Below the pieces are notes generated by a model. That model was not told where the DNA came from and did not search any database. It saw nothing but the letters and a program-made list of their open reading frames with translations. A stretch of 64,000 nucleotides of DNA from Vogesella fluminis (GTDB lineage: Bacteria > Pseudomonadota > Gammaproteobacteria > Burkholderiales > Chromobacteriaceae): assembly GCF_014652335.1 (NCBI RefSeq), contig NZ_BMYP01000004.1, positions 54,778-118,777 of the forward strand, read 5' to 3'. The position numbers were made by a program, and so were the translations under genes. Position 1 is the stretch's first letter, and each line of letters begins with the position of its first letter. This document shows, in pieces, positions 1-7,948 of the stretch.

Positions 1-114
1 CTGCGATGGCGACAGTGCGATGTCCTGCGCCAGCTTCTGGTGGGTGGCGCGTGCGTCTTTCTGCAGCGCCTCCAGAATCTGGTAATCGAAACGGTCGAAG
101 TCGATATTGCGCAT
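1..114 (-). CDS. Lrp/AsnC family transcriptional regulator, N-terminal part (cut by window edge)
   Basis: The reverse strand reads MRNIDFDRFDYQILEALQKD and continues ARATHQKLAQDIALSPSQ to the edge. This is the typical start of an Lrp/AsnC DNA-binding domain: a short helix followed by a helix-turn-helix (here about residues 21-38). The ligand-binding RAM/ACT part lies outside the window. The gene is divergent from phhA, 135 bases away, and Lrp-type regulators often sit beside and control phenylalanine or tyrosine catabolic genes, so control of phhA is a reasonable inference. An in-frame ATG three codons upstream (base 123) is an alternative start; neither has a strong ribosome-binding site. 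Confidence 0.72.
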   Translation of the reverse strand, partial: MRNIDFDRFDYQILEALQKDARATHQKLAQDIALSPSQ

Positions 115-249
115 TTTGTGCATATTCCGGTTTTTGGTGCGGAAAGTATGCAAATAAACCGTGTCGATGGCAAATATTGCGGCCAGCCCGCAGTATAGTG
201 CGTTTACAGTGCAGGTTCCGGCCTTACTGCCGCCCATACAGGAAGACCG

Positions 250-1140
250 ATGATGGAGACAACCCCGTTTACCGTGCCGGACATCACCGCCCGCAAGAAT
301 GTCGGCCTCGACCACGCCGCCGACTTCACCCTGCCGCAACCGCTGGAACGCTACAGCGCCGAGGATCACCAGACCTGGGCCACGCTGTATCGCCGCCAGT
401 GCGAGATGCTGCCCGGCCGCGTCTGTGACGAATTCCTCGCCGGTCTGGAGGCGCTGGTCATCGATGCCGACCGCGTGCCGGACTTTGCGCGCCTGAACCT
501 GAAACTGGCCGCCGCCACCGGCTGGCAGATCGTGGCGGTGCCGGGGCTGATTCCGGACGAGGTGTTCTTCGAGCACCTGGCCAACCGCCGCTTCCCGGTG
601 ACCTGGTGGCTGCGCGAGCCGCAGCAGCTGGACTACCTGCAGGAGCCGGACGTATTCCACGACCTGTTCGGCCACGTGCCGCTGCTGATGAACCCGGTGT
701 TTGCCGACTACCTGCAGGCCTACGGCCTGGGCGGCATGAAGGCGAAAGACCTCGGCGCGCTGCCGCTGCTGGCGCGGCTGTACTGGTACACGGTGGAGTT
801 CGGCCTGATCGACACGCCGCAGGGGCTGCGCATCTACGGCGCCGGCATCGTGTCCAGCAAGTCGGAATCGGTGTACTGCCTGGACAGCGACAGCCCGAAC
901 CGCATCGGTTTCGACCTGCTGCGCATCATGAACACGCGCTACCGCATCGACACCTTCCAGAAGACCTACTTCGTGATCGACAGCTTCCAGCAGCTGTTCG
1001 ACGCCACCGCGCCGGACTTCACCGCCTACTACCGGCAGCTGCAGGGCGTGGCGGCGCACGGCGCCGGCGACGTGTTGCCGCAGGACCGGGTGTTCCACCG
1101 TGGCTCGCGCGCCGGCTGGGCGGAGACCGGCGACATCTGA
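250..1140 (+). CDS. phhA: Phenylalanine-4-hydroxylase
   Basis: This is an iron- and tetrahydropterin-dependent monooxygenase that converts phenylalanine to tyrosine in the cytoplasm. The 296-residue product has the length of the short prokaryotic single-domain enzymes and closely follows the well-studied Chromobacterium violaceum protein. The iron ligands are visible as His137 and His142 in DVFHDLFGHVPLL and Glu183 in YWYTVEFGLI. The core motifs LIPDEVFFEHLANRRFPVT and SSKSESVYCLD are intact. An AGGAAG ribosome site precedes two adjacent ATG codons (250 and 253); the first is given. The gene is monocistronic, followed by a hairpin region at 1143-1200, and is divergent from an Lrp-type regulator. 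No pterin-recycling phhB is visible beside it. Confidence 0.96.
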   Translation: MMETTPFTVPDITARKNVGLDHAADFTLPQPLERYSAEDHQTWATLYRRQCEMLPGRVCDEFLAGLEALVIDADRVPDFARLNLKLAAATGWQIVAVPGLIPDEVFFEHLANRRFPVTWWLREPQQLDYLQEPDVFHDLFGHVPLLMNPVFADYLQAYGLGGMKAKDLGALPLLARLYWYTVEFGLIDTPQGLRIYGAGIVSSKSESVYCLDSDSPNRIGFDLLRIMNTRYRIDTFQKTYFVIDSFQQLFDATAPDFTAYYRQLQGVAAHGAGDVLPQDRVFHRGSRAGWAETGDI

Positions 1141-1142
1141 GC

Positions 1143-1156
1143 AAGGTTGGCCGCAA
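1143..1156 (-). repeat. Dispersed uptake-like repeat, single copy
   Basis: This is an exact copy of TTGCGGCCAACCTT (reverse strand), placed three bases after the phhA stop codon. It belongs to the family spread through the whole window; see the first finding. Confidence 0.85.
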
Positions 1157-1161
1157 CGCGC

Positions 1162-1200
1162 GCAAAAAAAGCCACGACCCTGGCCGTGGCTCTTTGCTGG
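1162..1200 (-). terminator. Terminator between convergent phhA and queE
   Basis: The stem is AGCCACG (1170-1176) with CGTGGCT (1185-1191) around an 8-base loop. Seven A residues on the left (1164-1170) give a U-tract for transcripts arriving from queE. On the phhA side only a short CTTT run follows, so the site should work best on the reverse strand. Confidence 0.7.
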
Positions 1201-1210
1201 TGTACCGCGT

Positions 1211-1846
1211 TCAGCGGATGTTGGTCACCTTGTGCGTCTGCACCGACAGCCGCCACTTTGGGTGCGCCATGCACCAGGCGATGGCTTCCTGCGTGTTCTG
1301 CCGCTGCAGCGGGCTGTCCATCGGCTGCAGGTAGTAGTGCTCGAACTGCAGGTCGTCCGGCAGCTCCGGCGGCAGCAGCGTCGGCTGCGGGAACACCAGT
1401 TTCAGCTCGTGGCCGCTTTTCTGTACCCAGTCGGCGCCGGCCTTGGGGCTGACGCAGATCCAGTCGATGCCGGCCGGTGCCGGCAGGCTGCCGTTGGTTT
1501 CCACGGCCACTTCGAAACCCTGCGCGTGCATGGCGTCGACCAGCGCATCATCCAGCTGCAGCAGCGGCTCGCCGCCGGTGAACACCACGTAGGGTTGGCC
1601 GCCGACGCCGTGCCATTCGGCGGCGATGCGTGCGGCCAGCGTGGCGGCACCGGCAAACTTGCCGCCGTCGTCGCCGGTACCGACAAAGTCGGTATCGCAG
1701 AACCGGCAGATGGCCTTGCTGCGGTCTTCCTCGCGGCCGGACCACAGGTTGCAGCCGGAAAAGCGGCAGAACACCGCGGCGCGGCCGGCCTGGCGGCCTT
1801 CGCCCTGCAGCGTGTAGAAGATTTCCTTGACGGTATAGATGGTCAT
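1211..1846 (-). CDS. queE: 7-carboxy-7-deazaguanine synthase (radical SAM)
   Basis: QueE converts 6-carboxytetrahydropterin to 7-carboxy-7-deazaguanine, the second dedicated step towards preQ0 and queuosine. The 211-residue protein begins MTIYTVKEIFYTLQGEGRQAG. It carries the FeS-cluster cysteines in the spaced form CX14CX2C (CNLWSGREEDRSKAICRFC), as described for Burkholderia QueE, instead of the usual CX3CX2C of radical SAM enzymes. The SAM-binding motif FTGGEPLL and VETNGS follow. A perfect AAGGAGG site sits just before the ATG and overlaps the end of queD, so the two are probably translationally coupled. It is the last gene of queC-queD-queE and is followed by a terminator. Confidence 0.96.
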   Translation of the reverse strand: MTIYTVKEIFYTLQGEGRQAGRAAVFCRFSGCNLWSGREEDRSKAICRFCDTDFVGTGDDGGKFAGAATLAARIAAEWHGVGGQPYVVFTGGEPLLQLDDALVDAMHAQGFEVAVETNGSLPAPAGIDWICVSPKAGADWVQKSGHELKLVFPQPTLLPPELPDDLQFEHYYLQPMDSPLQRQNTQEAIAWCMAHPKWRLSVQTHKVTNIR

Positions 1847-1856
1847 GGCCGCCTCC

Positions 1857-2867
1857 TTATAGCAGCGGCCACTGCATGTCGCCGCGGAAGGTCTGCGACA
1901 CGCCGCGTTGCGGGGTTTCCATCAGGTCGATGCGGGACAGCTCCGGCACCAGCAGCTTCAACTCGCCGTGTACCCATTCGGCAATGCTGGCAGCGTCGGC
2001 GGCACGGATGCCGGGCAGCCTGTCCAGCGGGTTGTGATCCAGCTGGCGATAGATGGGCTTGAAGCGATCCTTGACATCGCCGAAGTCCAGCACCCAGCCC
2101 ATCACCCGGTCCACGCTGCCCTGCAGCAGCAGGCGGATCAGGTAGCTGTGGCCGGTGTAGTTGCCGGCGGCGTCGAACGGCACCGCGCTCTCGAAGTGCT
2201 GTTCCTTCCAGATGCGGAACGTTTCGCCATCGAACTGGCTGCCGGCAGTGTGCGTTTCGCGCACTTCCACCCAGGCCAGACCGGCAAGGTTGGCCGCAAG
2301 CTCGCGGTACAGCCATGCTGCCATCACTTCGCTGGTCGGGTTGTCGAGGCCCGCGATTGCGTTCAGGTATTTGTGGTTCAGCCGTGCGAACAGCGGCGGC
2401 CACGCTTTGAACAGGATGTCGTCGAGGCTGTTCTGGCCGGCGTCGGCGACGATGCGCACGCCGAAGCCGTGGCCGTGCAGGCGGCCGCACTTGTGGCCGG
2501 GGCCGACGTGCGGCAGCTGGTGCGCGGCCTCGAAGCGGGTGTCGGCATAAACGTATTCATTGCCGTCTTCATCCAGCAGCACGCCGCGATCGGCGGCGCT
2601 GGCCAGCTGCAGGCTGACCGGCTGGCCGCACTGCGAAGCGAGGTAGCGTGCGATCGACAGGTCGCTGCCGTCGGCCAGCGTGGCATTGACGTGGGCGTAG
2701 TGGAACGGTGCCACCGCGGCGGCCAGCTCGGCATGCAGTGCCGCCTCGCTGCCGGGGTGAGCGTCGGCGCGCACCAGCACGCGGAAGCTGTGGCCGTGCT
2801 CGCCGATACCGGCGAGGTGACGCGCCGCCTCGAAGCTGGCACCGGCCAGGATATGGCTGCTGTTCAT
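1857..2867 (-). CDS. queD: Three-repeat QueD-like 6-carboxytetrahydropterin synthase
   Basis: QueD makes 6-carboxytetrahydropterin from dihydroneopterin triphosphate. Ordinary QueD is about 120-140 residues; this one is 336 and reads as three PTPS-type repeats. Repeat 1 (about 1-100) has FEAARH and EHGH but no catalytic cysteine. Repeat 2 (about 105-215) has zinc ligands His116, His131 and His133, nucleophile Cys127 (HKCGRLHGHG) and RETHT, but LNHKYLN in place of the usual LDH motif. Repeat 3 (about 222-336) lacks the zinc histidines but keeps Asp277-His278 (QLDHNPLD). The start chosen is the ATG one base after the queC stop, with a GGGGGA ribosome site. It lies between queC and queE, which supports the role. 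A dispersed repeat copy lies inside (2286-2299). Confidence 0.85.
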   Translation of the reverse strand: MNSSHILAGASFEAARHLAGIGEHGHSFRVLVRADAHPGSEAALHAELAAAVAPFHYAHVNATLADGSDLSIARYLASQCGQPVSLQLASAADRGVLLDEDGNEYVYADTRFEAAHQLPHVGPGHKCGRLHGHGFGVRIVADAGQNSLDDILFKAWPPLFARLNHKYLNAIAGLDNPTSEVMAAWLYRELAANLAGLAWVEVRETHTAGSQFDGETFRIWKEQHFESAVPFDAAGNYTGHSYLIRLLLQGSVDRVMGWVLDFGDVKDRFKPIYRQLDHNPLDRLPGIRAADAASIAEWVHGELKLLVPELSRIDLMETPQRGVSQTFRGDMQWPLL

Positions 2868-2868
2868 G

Positions 2869-3561
2869 TCAGTGTCCCCCGCTGCGCACGACGAGCGGGT
2901 CGGCGACGCCGGCTTCGGCAAAGCCCCTGGCGCGCAGCTCGCAGGCGGCGCAGTGGCCGCAGGGCGGCACTTCGCCGTTGTAGCAGGTGTGGCTCCAGGC
3001 CAGCGCGTCCATGGCGCCGACCTGCTGCGCCAGCTGCACCGTTTCCGCCTTGCTCATGAACATCAGCGGCGTGTGCAGGGTGACGCGGCTGTCCATACCC
3101 AGGCGCAGCGCCAGCTCCAGCGCCTTCAGCGTGTTCTCGCGGCAGTCCGGGTAGCCGGAGTAGTCGGTCTGCGCCACGCCGGTGACCACGTGTTCGATGC
3201 CGCGGGTGTAGGCGAGGGCGGCGGCGAAGCTGAGGAAGATCAGGTTGCGGCCGGGCACGAAGGTGTTGGGCAGCGTGGTGTCGGCGTCGTCGCGGGCGCC
3301 CTGTTCCGGGGTGATGGCATCGTCGGTCAGCGCGTTGCCACCGATGGCGGCGAAGGTGTCGATCGGCAGCAGGGTCTGGCGCACGCCGGCCATGGCAGCC
3401 ACTTTGCGGGCGGAGTCCAGCTCGATGCGGTGGCGCTGGCCGTAGTCGAAGGTCACGGCCTCGACGTTGGCCGCACCGAATTCGCGCAGCGCCCAAAACA
3501 GGCAGGTGGTGGAGTCCTGGCCGCCCGAGAGGACGACCAGGGCTTTGGAGGTCTTGTTCAT
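2869..3561 (-). CDS. queC: 7-cyano-7-deazaguanine (preQ0) synthase
   Basis: QueC uses ATP and ammonia to turn 7-carboxy-7-deazaguanine into preQ0. The 230-residue protein starts [20 protein letters not shown], where SGGQDS is the PP-loop pyrophosphatase motif. [17 protein letters not shown] and YSGYPDCR are family signatures. The C-terminal zinc site is visible as the cysteines in [17 protein letters not shown]. The start is supported by a GGA-type ribosome site and by homology; an upstream extension in the same frame is not conserved. It is the first gene of the que operon, and queD begins one base after its stop. I looked for a preQ1 riboswitch in its leader (3562-3700) and could not recognise one. 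Confidence 0.96.
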   Translation of the reverse strand: MNKTSKALVVLSGGQDSTTCLFWALREFGAANVEAVTFDYGQRHRIELDSARKVAAMAGVRQTLLPIDTFAAIGGNALTDDAITPEQGARDDADTTLPNTFVPGRNLIFLSFAAALAYTRGIEHVVTGVAQTDYSGYPDCRENTLKALELALRLGMDSRVTLHTPLMFMSKAETVQLAQQVGAMDALAWSHTCYNGEVPPCGHCAACELRARGFAEAGVADPLVVRSGGH

Positions 3562-3709
3562 GATTCCGTCGAGAAACAGTCGAGGTGAATTAGGGATGGC
3601 ACACACGGGATCGGTCTCTCCCGGCATGGTTAACCCGTCATCTTAACTCACTATAAGCTGTTTTTGCGCAGCATTTTGCCAGGCGGCCGCGGCTGGTGCC
3701 TGGTGCCGT

Positions 3710-3723
3710 AAGGTTGGCCGCAA
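3710..3723 (-). repeat. Dispersed uptake-like repeat, single copy
   Basis: This is an exact copy of TTGCGGCCAACCTT on the reverse strand, directly after the T-run of the yceI terminator. Confidence 0.85.
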
Positions 3724-3752
3724 CAAAAAAGCCGCCAGCAGGCTGGTGACTT
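3724..3752 (-). terminator. Terminator of the marR-cybB-yceI-yceI operon
   Basis: On the reverse strand a short CCAGC/GCTGG hairpin is followed by GGC and a run of six T residues (A-run 3725-3730 on the forward strand). It lies about 35 bases after the last yceI stop. The stem is short, so strength is uncertain. Confidence 0.55.
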
Positions 3753-3785
3753 TGTCGACTCCCTTGCGCTTTGGCGCGGGCCGGC

Positions 3786-4355
3786 TTAATCGGCCTTGCC
3801 CGCTTCCAGCGCGATGCTCAGCTTCACTTCATCGCTGACGGCCGGGATGAAGGCCTTCATGCCGAACTCGCTGCGTTTGATGGTGGCTACCGCATTGGCG
3901 CCCCAGCTGTCCTTGCCGGTCATCGGGTGCTTGGCCTTGTTGACGTTGACCAGTTGCAGGGTGACCGGCCTGGTCACGCCCAGCAGGGTCAGCTTGCCTT
4001 CTACCGCGGCCGGCTTGTTGCCCTTGAACAGCACCTTGTCCGACTTGTAGGTCAGCGTCGGGAACTGCTCGACGTTGAAGAAATCGGCGCTCTTCAGGTG
4101 CTTGTCGCGATCGGCGAGGAAGGTCTGCAGCGAGGCGGCGTCGATGCTGATGTCGACGTTGCCGCTCTTGGCCGCTTCGTCCACGCTCAGCTTGCCACTG
4201 ATCTTGGTGAACACGCCGCTCTGGCTGGACAGGCCGAGGTGGCCGACTTCGTAGGCGGCGTAAGTGTGGCCCGGGTCGATGGTGTAGCTGACCGGGGCGG
4301 CAAAGGCCAGACCGGCAGAAGCAATAAGGGTCGCAAACAGGGTGGTACGGATCAT
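3786..4355 (-). CDS. YceI family periplasmic protein (second copy in operon)
   Basis: YceI proteins are secreted lipocalin-like barrels that bind polyisoprenoids; several are induced by base or redox stress. The 189-residue product starts MIRTTLFATLIASAGLAFAA, a clear Sec signal peptide with an AFA-A cleavage site. It then shows the family pattern YTIDPGHTYAAYEVGHLGLS, VDISIDAASL, the stretch around DFFNVEQFPT, and KGKLTLLGVTRPV-like text. The ATG at 4355 has a GGAG ribosome site; an upstream in-frame start would run into the preceding gene. It ends a four-gene operon with another YceI, cytochrome b561 and a MarR regulator. Its ligand cannot be told from the sequence. Confidence 0.9.
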   Translation of the reverse strand: MIRTTLFATLIASAGLAFAAPVSYTIDPGHTYAAYEVGHLGLSSQSGVFTKISGKLSVDEAAKSGNVDISIDAASLQTFLADRDKHLKSADFFNVEQFPTLTYKSDKVLFKGNKPAAVEGKLTLLGVTRPVTLQLVNVNKAKHPMTGKDSWGANAVATIKRSEFGMKAFIPAVSDEVKLSIALEAGKAD

Positions 4356-4375
4356 GGTTATCACTCCGGGGTGGA

Positions 4376-4918
4376 TCAAGGGTTGGCTACGACAAGACGG
4401 AAACGCAGGTCGACAGTGTCGGCAACGGTGCCGGTGTCGCTCCAGCTGCCTTCACCGATCCTGAAGGCGAGCCGGGAAATCGGCAGGGAGCCGTCGATGC
4501 TGACGGCCTTGCCTTGGGCTGTGGCGGTGAATGGTGCGCTCAGCTCGCGGGTGATGCCTTTCAGCGTCAGCTTGCCGCTGACCTGGTAACGGTTGCCGCC
4601 CAGCGGCTTGATGCTGCTGGATACGAAACGGGCCTGGGCGAACTGGGCGGTGTTGAACCAGTCCTTCTTGCGGGCTTCGGCGTTGGCGTCGGCGGTGGGC
4701 AGGCTGATGCTGTTCATGTCGATGCTGATGTCGGCGCTGCCTTGCTCGGCCTTGGCCGGGTCGAAGCTGACCTTGGCGGCGAATTTCTTGAAGCTGCCGG
4801 ATACCGGCACGCCCATCTGTTTCATGGTGAACACGAGCTGGCTTTTGCCAAGGTCGACATTCTGGGCAAACACCGGGCTGGCCAGCAGCAGGCCGGCGGA
4901 AATCAACAGGGCTTTCAT
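4376..4918 (-). CDS. YceI family periplasmic protein (first copy in operon)
   Basis: This 180-residue protein has a signal peptide (MKALLISAGLLLASPVFAQ) and the YceI barrel pattern: VDLGKSQLVFTMKQMGVPVSG, SADISIDMNSI, KDWFNTAQFAQARF, GKLTLKGITREL and a C-terminal RIGEGSWSDTGTVADTV. That C-terminal pattern is typical of YceI proteins encoded next to cytochrome b561. It is clearly divergent from the neighbouring YceI, so this is an old duplication or a two-paralogue arrangement. It lies 21 bases after the cytochrome b561 gene. A periplasmic quinone or isoprenoid carrier role working with the b-type cytochrome is plausible but inferred. Confidence 0.9.
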   Translation of the reverse strand: MKALLISAGLLLASPVFAQNVDLGKSQLVFTMKQMGVPVSGSFKKFAAKVSFDPAKAEQGSADISIDMNSISLPTADANAEARKKDWFNTAQFAQARFVSSSIKPLGGNRYQVSGKLTLKGITRELSAPFTATAQGKAVSIDGSLPISRLAFRIGEGSWSDTGTVADTVDLRFRLVVANP

Positions 4919-4939
4919 CGGGGGCTTTCGTCCTTCGGG

Positions 4940-5476
4940 TTAACGACGCAGGCTCATGCGTTGCAGCAGACCGTCGCGGTCAATAAAGTGGTGTTTCAGT
5001 GCCGCCAGCACGTGAAGGATCACGGTGATCAGCAGCAGCCGGTTGAGCAGCTCGTGCACTTCGCCCAGCTGTTCCGCGAGCGCAGGGTTGGCCGCAATCA
5101 GGTCCGGCAGCGGCAGCACGCCGAACAGCACCACCGGGAAACCGTAGGCCGAGCTCATCAGCCAGCCGGACAGCGGCACCGCCAGCATCAGCACGTACAG
5201 CGCCAGGTGGGCAGCGTGGGCGGCCAGCCTGGCCAGTGGCGACATGGTGGCCGGCAGCGGCGGCGCACCCTTGAGCAGGCGCAGCACGATGCGCAGCACG
5301 ACCAGCAGCAGCACCAGCATGCCGCCCCACTTGTGGTAGCTGATCAGCTGGAACTTGGCCGGTGACAGCGGCAGGCCGGCCACGTACTTGCCGAAGGCAA
5401 AGGTCAGCACGATCAGCAGGCCGATCACCGCGTGAAGCAGGATCTGGCTAGGGTGGTAACGTTGCTTCATGTTCAT
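4940..5476 (-). CDS. Cytochrome b561 family membrane protein
   Basis: This is a 178-residue, four-helix di-heme cytochrome of the CybB/YodB group that moves electrons in the inner membrane, possibly from quinol. Candidate heme ligands include the histidines in HPSQILLHAVIG, ISYHKWGG, HAAHLALY and EVHELLNR...LHVLAALKHHF. Four hydrophobic segments can be seen. The start MNMKQRYHP directly follows the stop of the MarR gene (TGAATG), with GGAG 10 bases upstream, so the two are likely translationally coupled. Its neighbours are two YceI proteins, a combination found in many proteobacteria. Confidence 0.92.
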   Translation of the reverse strand: MNMKQRYHPSQILLHAVIGLLIVLTFAFGKYVAGLPLSPAKFQLISYHKWGGMLVLLLVVLRIVLRLLKGAPPLPATMSPLARLAAHAAHLALYVLMLAVPLSGWLMSSAYGFPVVLFGVLPLPDLIAANPALAEQLGEVHELLNRLLLITVILHVLAALKHHFIDRDGLLQRMSLRR

Positions 5477-5938
5477 TCAGGACTCCAGTTTTGCCGTAAT
5501 GGCCAAACGCAGGCCGGCCAGCGTGGCCGTGATCTGCTTCAGTTCTTCTTCACTCATCGCATCGAATGCGCCATCGCAGTGGCCGGTGACGTCCGGGAAG
5601 GTGGCACGGAACACGCTGTCACCCTCGGCGGTCAGCGCCACGAACAGGCTGCGCCGGTCATTGGCATCGACACGGCGGCTGATCAGCCCCTTGTCCAGCA
5701 GCCGGTCCAGCACACCGGTCAGCGTGCCCTTGGTGATCAGGGTGCGGCTGGAGAGTTCCTTGCAGCTCATGCCCGGGGTGTTGCCCAGCGTCGCAATCAC
5801 GTCGAATTGCGGCGGTGTCAGGCCGTGGCTGCGGATGCGGCTGCTGCTCAGCTGCTCGAACGCCTGGTAGGTGCGTACCAGTTCGCGTACCAGCGCCATC
5901 GAACGGGTCACACTGCGCTGTTGCATGGAAGTGGTCAT
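5477..5938 (-). CDS. MarR family transcriptional regulator
   Basis: This winged-helix repressor is about 153 residues long. The core LTPPQFDVIATLGNTPGMSC, KELSSRTLITKGTLTGVLDRL and the wing RRVDANDRRSLFVALTAEG match MarR proteins; DxRS in the wing is the usual signature. It is the first gene of an operon with cytochrome b561 and two YceI genes and probably controls that operon and itself. The ATG at 5938 (MTTSMQQRS) is chosen because the upstream extension is not conserved; an ATG at 5926 is possible. No strong ribosome site precedes either. An inverted repeat lies just upstream at 5964-5987. Confidence 0.9.
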   Translation of the reverse strand: MTTSMQQRSVTRSMALVRELVRTYQAFEQLSSSRIRSHGLTPPQFDVIATLGNTPGMSCKELSSRTLITKGTLTGVLDRLLDKGLISRRVDANDRRSLFVALTAEGDSVFRATFPDVTGHCDGAFDAMSEEELKQITATLAGLRLAITAKLES

Positions 5939-5963
5939 CGCGGATTTGGTTCTCGTCAGGATA

Positions 5964-5987
5964 GTTTTAGTTAGTACAAAATAAAAC
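5964..5987 (-). promoter_or_regulatory. Possible MarR operator upstream of the operon
   Basis: GTTTTA (5964-5969) and TAAAAC (5982-5987) form an inverted repeat with a 12-base centre in an AT-rich stretch just before the marR start. Autoregulation at such sites is common in the family. The half-sites are simple and AT-rich, so chance is not excluded. Confidence 0.3.
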
Positions 5988-6042
5988 ACAGCATTTCTGA
6001 GTATCTATTCAGAAAAACTGAATGAGTGAGCAGGGCGGGGCG

Positions 6043-6064
6043 TTGCGGCCAACCTTGGCCGCAA
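6043..6064. repeat. Dispersed repeat, overlapping inverted pair
   Basis: Arms TTGCGGCCAA and TTGGCCGCAA lie around a CC centre between the marR promoter region and the end of the argR-type gene (stop at 6076). It is placed where a terminator for that gene would be expected, but no T-run follows. Confidence 0.85.
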
Positions 6065-6075
6065 CGGGGTGGGGC

Positions 6076-7050
6076 TTAGCCCTGGGTGCGCTGTGCGCGT
6101 TCTTCGCGCGGCGTGATGTTGAAGTGGCTGCGGTAGGTGCTGGAGAAGTGCGGGCCGCTGGAGAAGCCGCAGGCGAGGCCGATCTGCACGATGGACTTGC
6201 TGGTCTGCTGCAGGAGCTGGCGCGCGCGATTCAGGCGCAGCTCCAGATAGTACTTGGACGGCACGGTGCCGAGGTACTGTTTGAACAGCCGCTCCAGCTG
6301 GCGCCGCGACACGCCGACGTAGTAGGCGATGTCATCGGTGGTCAGCGGTTCCTCGATATTGGCCTCCATCAGGCTCACCGCCTCGGTCAGCTTCGGCTGG
6401 CTGCCGCCGATGCGGGTGGCCAGCGGGACGCGCTGCCGTTCGCTGCCTGGGCGCAGCCGTTCCATGCTGAATACTTCCGACAGCTGCGCGGCGAATTCCT
6501 GGCCAAGGTTGGCCGCAACCAGCGCCATCATGAAGTCGAAGGTGGCGGCGCCGCCGGTGCTGGTCAGGCGGTTGCCGTCGATCTCGTACAGGTTGGACGA
6601 TACGATCACGTCGGGGAATTCGTCCGACAGGCGGCTGATTTCCTGCCAGTGGATGGTGGCGCGGTGGCCGGCCAGCAGCCCGGCACGCGCCAGCCAGTAG
6701 CTGCCGCAGTTGATGCCGGCGAGCATGGTGTGTTCGCCAAGCTGGCTGCCGATCACGCGCGCCAGCTCGTCGGCGGCGATGTCGATGCCGACTTCATCGG
6801 CCAGCACCACCAGCACGTCCAGCTTGGGCGCGTGGGCCAGCGGCAGGTCCACCGCCAGGCGCAGGCCGTTGCTGAGCGTGACCGGCAGGCCGTCCAGCGA
6901 CAGCGGCAGGAACTCGTAGCACTTTTTTTCCGCCAGCTGGTTGGCGCGGGTCAGTACCTCGGTGGCGATGGCAAAATCGGCCATCGACGCGTTGGGCAGC
7001 AGCAGGAAGCCGTAGCGGACGGGTTTGGTGCCGGAAGTTACGTTGACCAT
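6076..7050 (-). CDS. argR: GlxA/ArgR-type AraC family regulator with DJ-1/PfpI-like domain
   Basis: Residues about 10-190 form a DJ-1/PfpI-like ligand domain (YGFLLLPNASMADFAIATEVL, ELAR...GSYWLARAGLL). The last 100 residues are an AraC-type double helix-turn-helix (VSLMEANIEEPLTTDDIAYYVGVSRRQLERLF, YLELRLNRARQLL, IGLACGFSSGPHFSSTYR). The layout and the position after aotJQMOP match Pseudomonas ArgR, the AraC-family activator of arginine uptake and catabolism, not the hexameric ArgR of E. coli. Regulation of the upstream transporter and of gdhB is therefore inferred. The start is uncertain: ATG 7050 (MVNVTSG) is given, ATG 7080 is possible, and neither has a clear ribosome site. A dispersed repeat copy lies inside at 6505-6518. 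Confidence 0.82.
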   Translation of the reverse strand: MVNVTSGTKPVRYGFLLLPNASMADFAIATEVLTRANQLAEKKCYEFLPLSLDGLPVTLSNGLRLAVDLPLAHAPKLDVLVVLADEVGIDIAADELARVIGSQLGEHTMLAGINCGSYWLARAGLLAGHRATIHWQEISRLSDEFPDVIVSSNLYEIDGNRLTSTGGAATFDFMMALVAANLGQEFAAQLSEVFSMERLRPGSERQRVPLATRIGGSQPKLTEAVSLMEANIEEPLTTDDIAYYVGVSRRQLERLFKQYLGTVPSKYYLELRLNRARQLLQQTSKSIVQIGLACGFSSGPHFSSTYRSHFNITPREERAQRTQG

Positions 7051-7132
7051 GTTCAGCAATCTGGAATAAGAAGGCGCCATGCCGAGTTTATCGTCAGCAT
7101 GGCGCTTGCTTGTCAAGCGGCGATTGTACGGC

Positions 7133-7948
7133 TTATTTCAGGCTGCCGGACAGGAATTGTGCCAGACGTTCGCTTTTCGGCTTGGCCAGCACCTCCTTCG
7201 GATGGCCCTGTTCTTCGATGCGGCCCTGGTGCAGGAAGATGACATGGTTGGACACCTCGCGGGCGAAGCCCATCTCGTGGGTCACCACCACCATGGTGCG
7301 GCCTTCGCGCGCCAGGTCCTGCATCACGCGCAGCACTTCGCCAACCAGTTCCGGGTCCAGCGCCGAGGTCGGCTCGTCGAACAGCATCACTTCCGGCTCC
7401 ATCGCCAGCGCGCGGGCGATCGCCACGCGCTGCTGCTGGCCGCCGGACATGTGCGACGGGTACTTGTCTTCCACGCCCTTGAGGCCGACCTTTTCCAGGT
7501 ACTTGCGGGCACGGGCGATGGCTTCATCCTTGGGCACGCCCAGTACGTGGATCGGCGCCTCGATGATGTTTTCCAGCACCGTCATGTGCGCCCACAGGTT
7601 GAAGTGCTGGAACACCATCGCCAGCTTGGTGCGCAGGCGCGCCAGCTGTTTCGGGTCTTCCGCCTTCAGCGCACCGTTGCGCTTGTCGGTGACCAGCTTC
7701 AGCGTTTCGCCGGTGACGGCGATGGTGCCGCTGTGCGGCTGTTCCAGCAGGTTGATGCAACGCAGGAAGGTACTCTTGCCGGAGCCGGAAGAGCCGATGA
7801 TGCTGATCACGTCGCCGGCACGGGCGGTGAGCGAGACGCCCTTGAGCACCTCGTGGCTGCCGTAGCTCTTGTGTAGGTCGATGACGTTCAGTTTGGTGTT
7901 GCCATCAGCGGCGGCGCCGACGGCGAGATCGTGTTCTAGCGGTTTCAT
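7133..7948 (-). CDS. aotP: Arginine/ornithine ABC transporter ATP-binding protein
   Basis: This HisP-type ATPase has 271 residues. Walker A is GSSGSGKST, the ABC signature MSGGQQQR, Walker [12 protein letters not shown], and the switch histidine lies in VVVTHEMGF. It drives uptake of basic amino acids through the AotQ/AotM permeases. Its ATG overlaps the stop of the preceding aotO gene (ATGA). The product is slightly longer at the N-terminus than typical HisP. Order and content match aotJQMOP-argR of Pseudomonas, which supports arginine and ornithine as substrates; histidine or lysine cannot be excluded. Confidence 0.9.
   Translation of the reverse strand: MKPLEHDLAVGAAADGNTKLNVIDLHKSYGSHEVLKGVSLTARAGDVISIIGSSGSGKSTFLRCINLLEQPHSGTIAVTGETLKLVTDKRNGALKAEDPKQLARLRTKLAMVFQHFNLWAHMTVLENIIEAPIHVLGVPKDEAIARARKYLEKVGLKGVEDKYPSHMSGGQQQRVAIARALAMEPEVMLFDEPTSALDPELVGEVLRVMQDLAREGRTMVVVTHEMGFAREVSNHVIFLHQGRIEEQGHPKEVLAKPKSERLAQFLSGSLK

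Larger units (their letters stand above)
3562..3785. other. Intergenic region between queC and the yceI operon end
   Basis: This 224-base gap holds the queC leader and promoter region (an AT-richer stretch with TTAAGAT on the reverse strand near 3640-3650), one exact dispersed repeat copy (3710-3723) and the terminator of the upstream YceI gene. No further gene is visible. Confidence 0.6.

Noticed and set aside
3562..3700. Possible preQ1 riboswitch in the queC leader.
   Set aside because: There is a short GC stem but no A-rich tail or other recognisable preQ1-I, II or III core; it may still hold a regulatory element, but I cannot support one.
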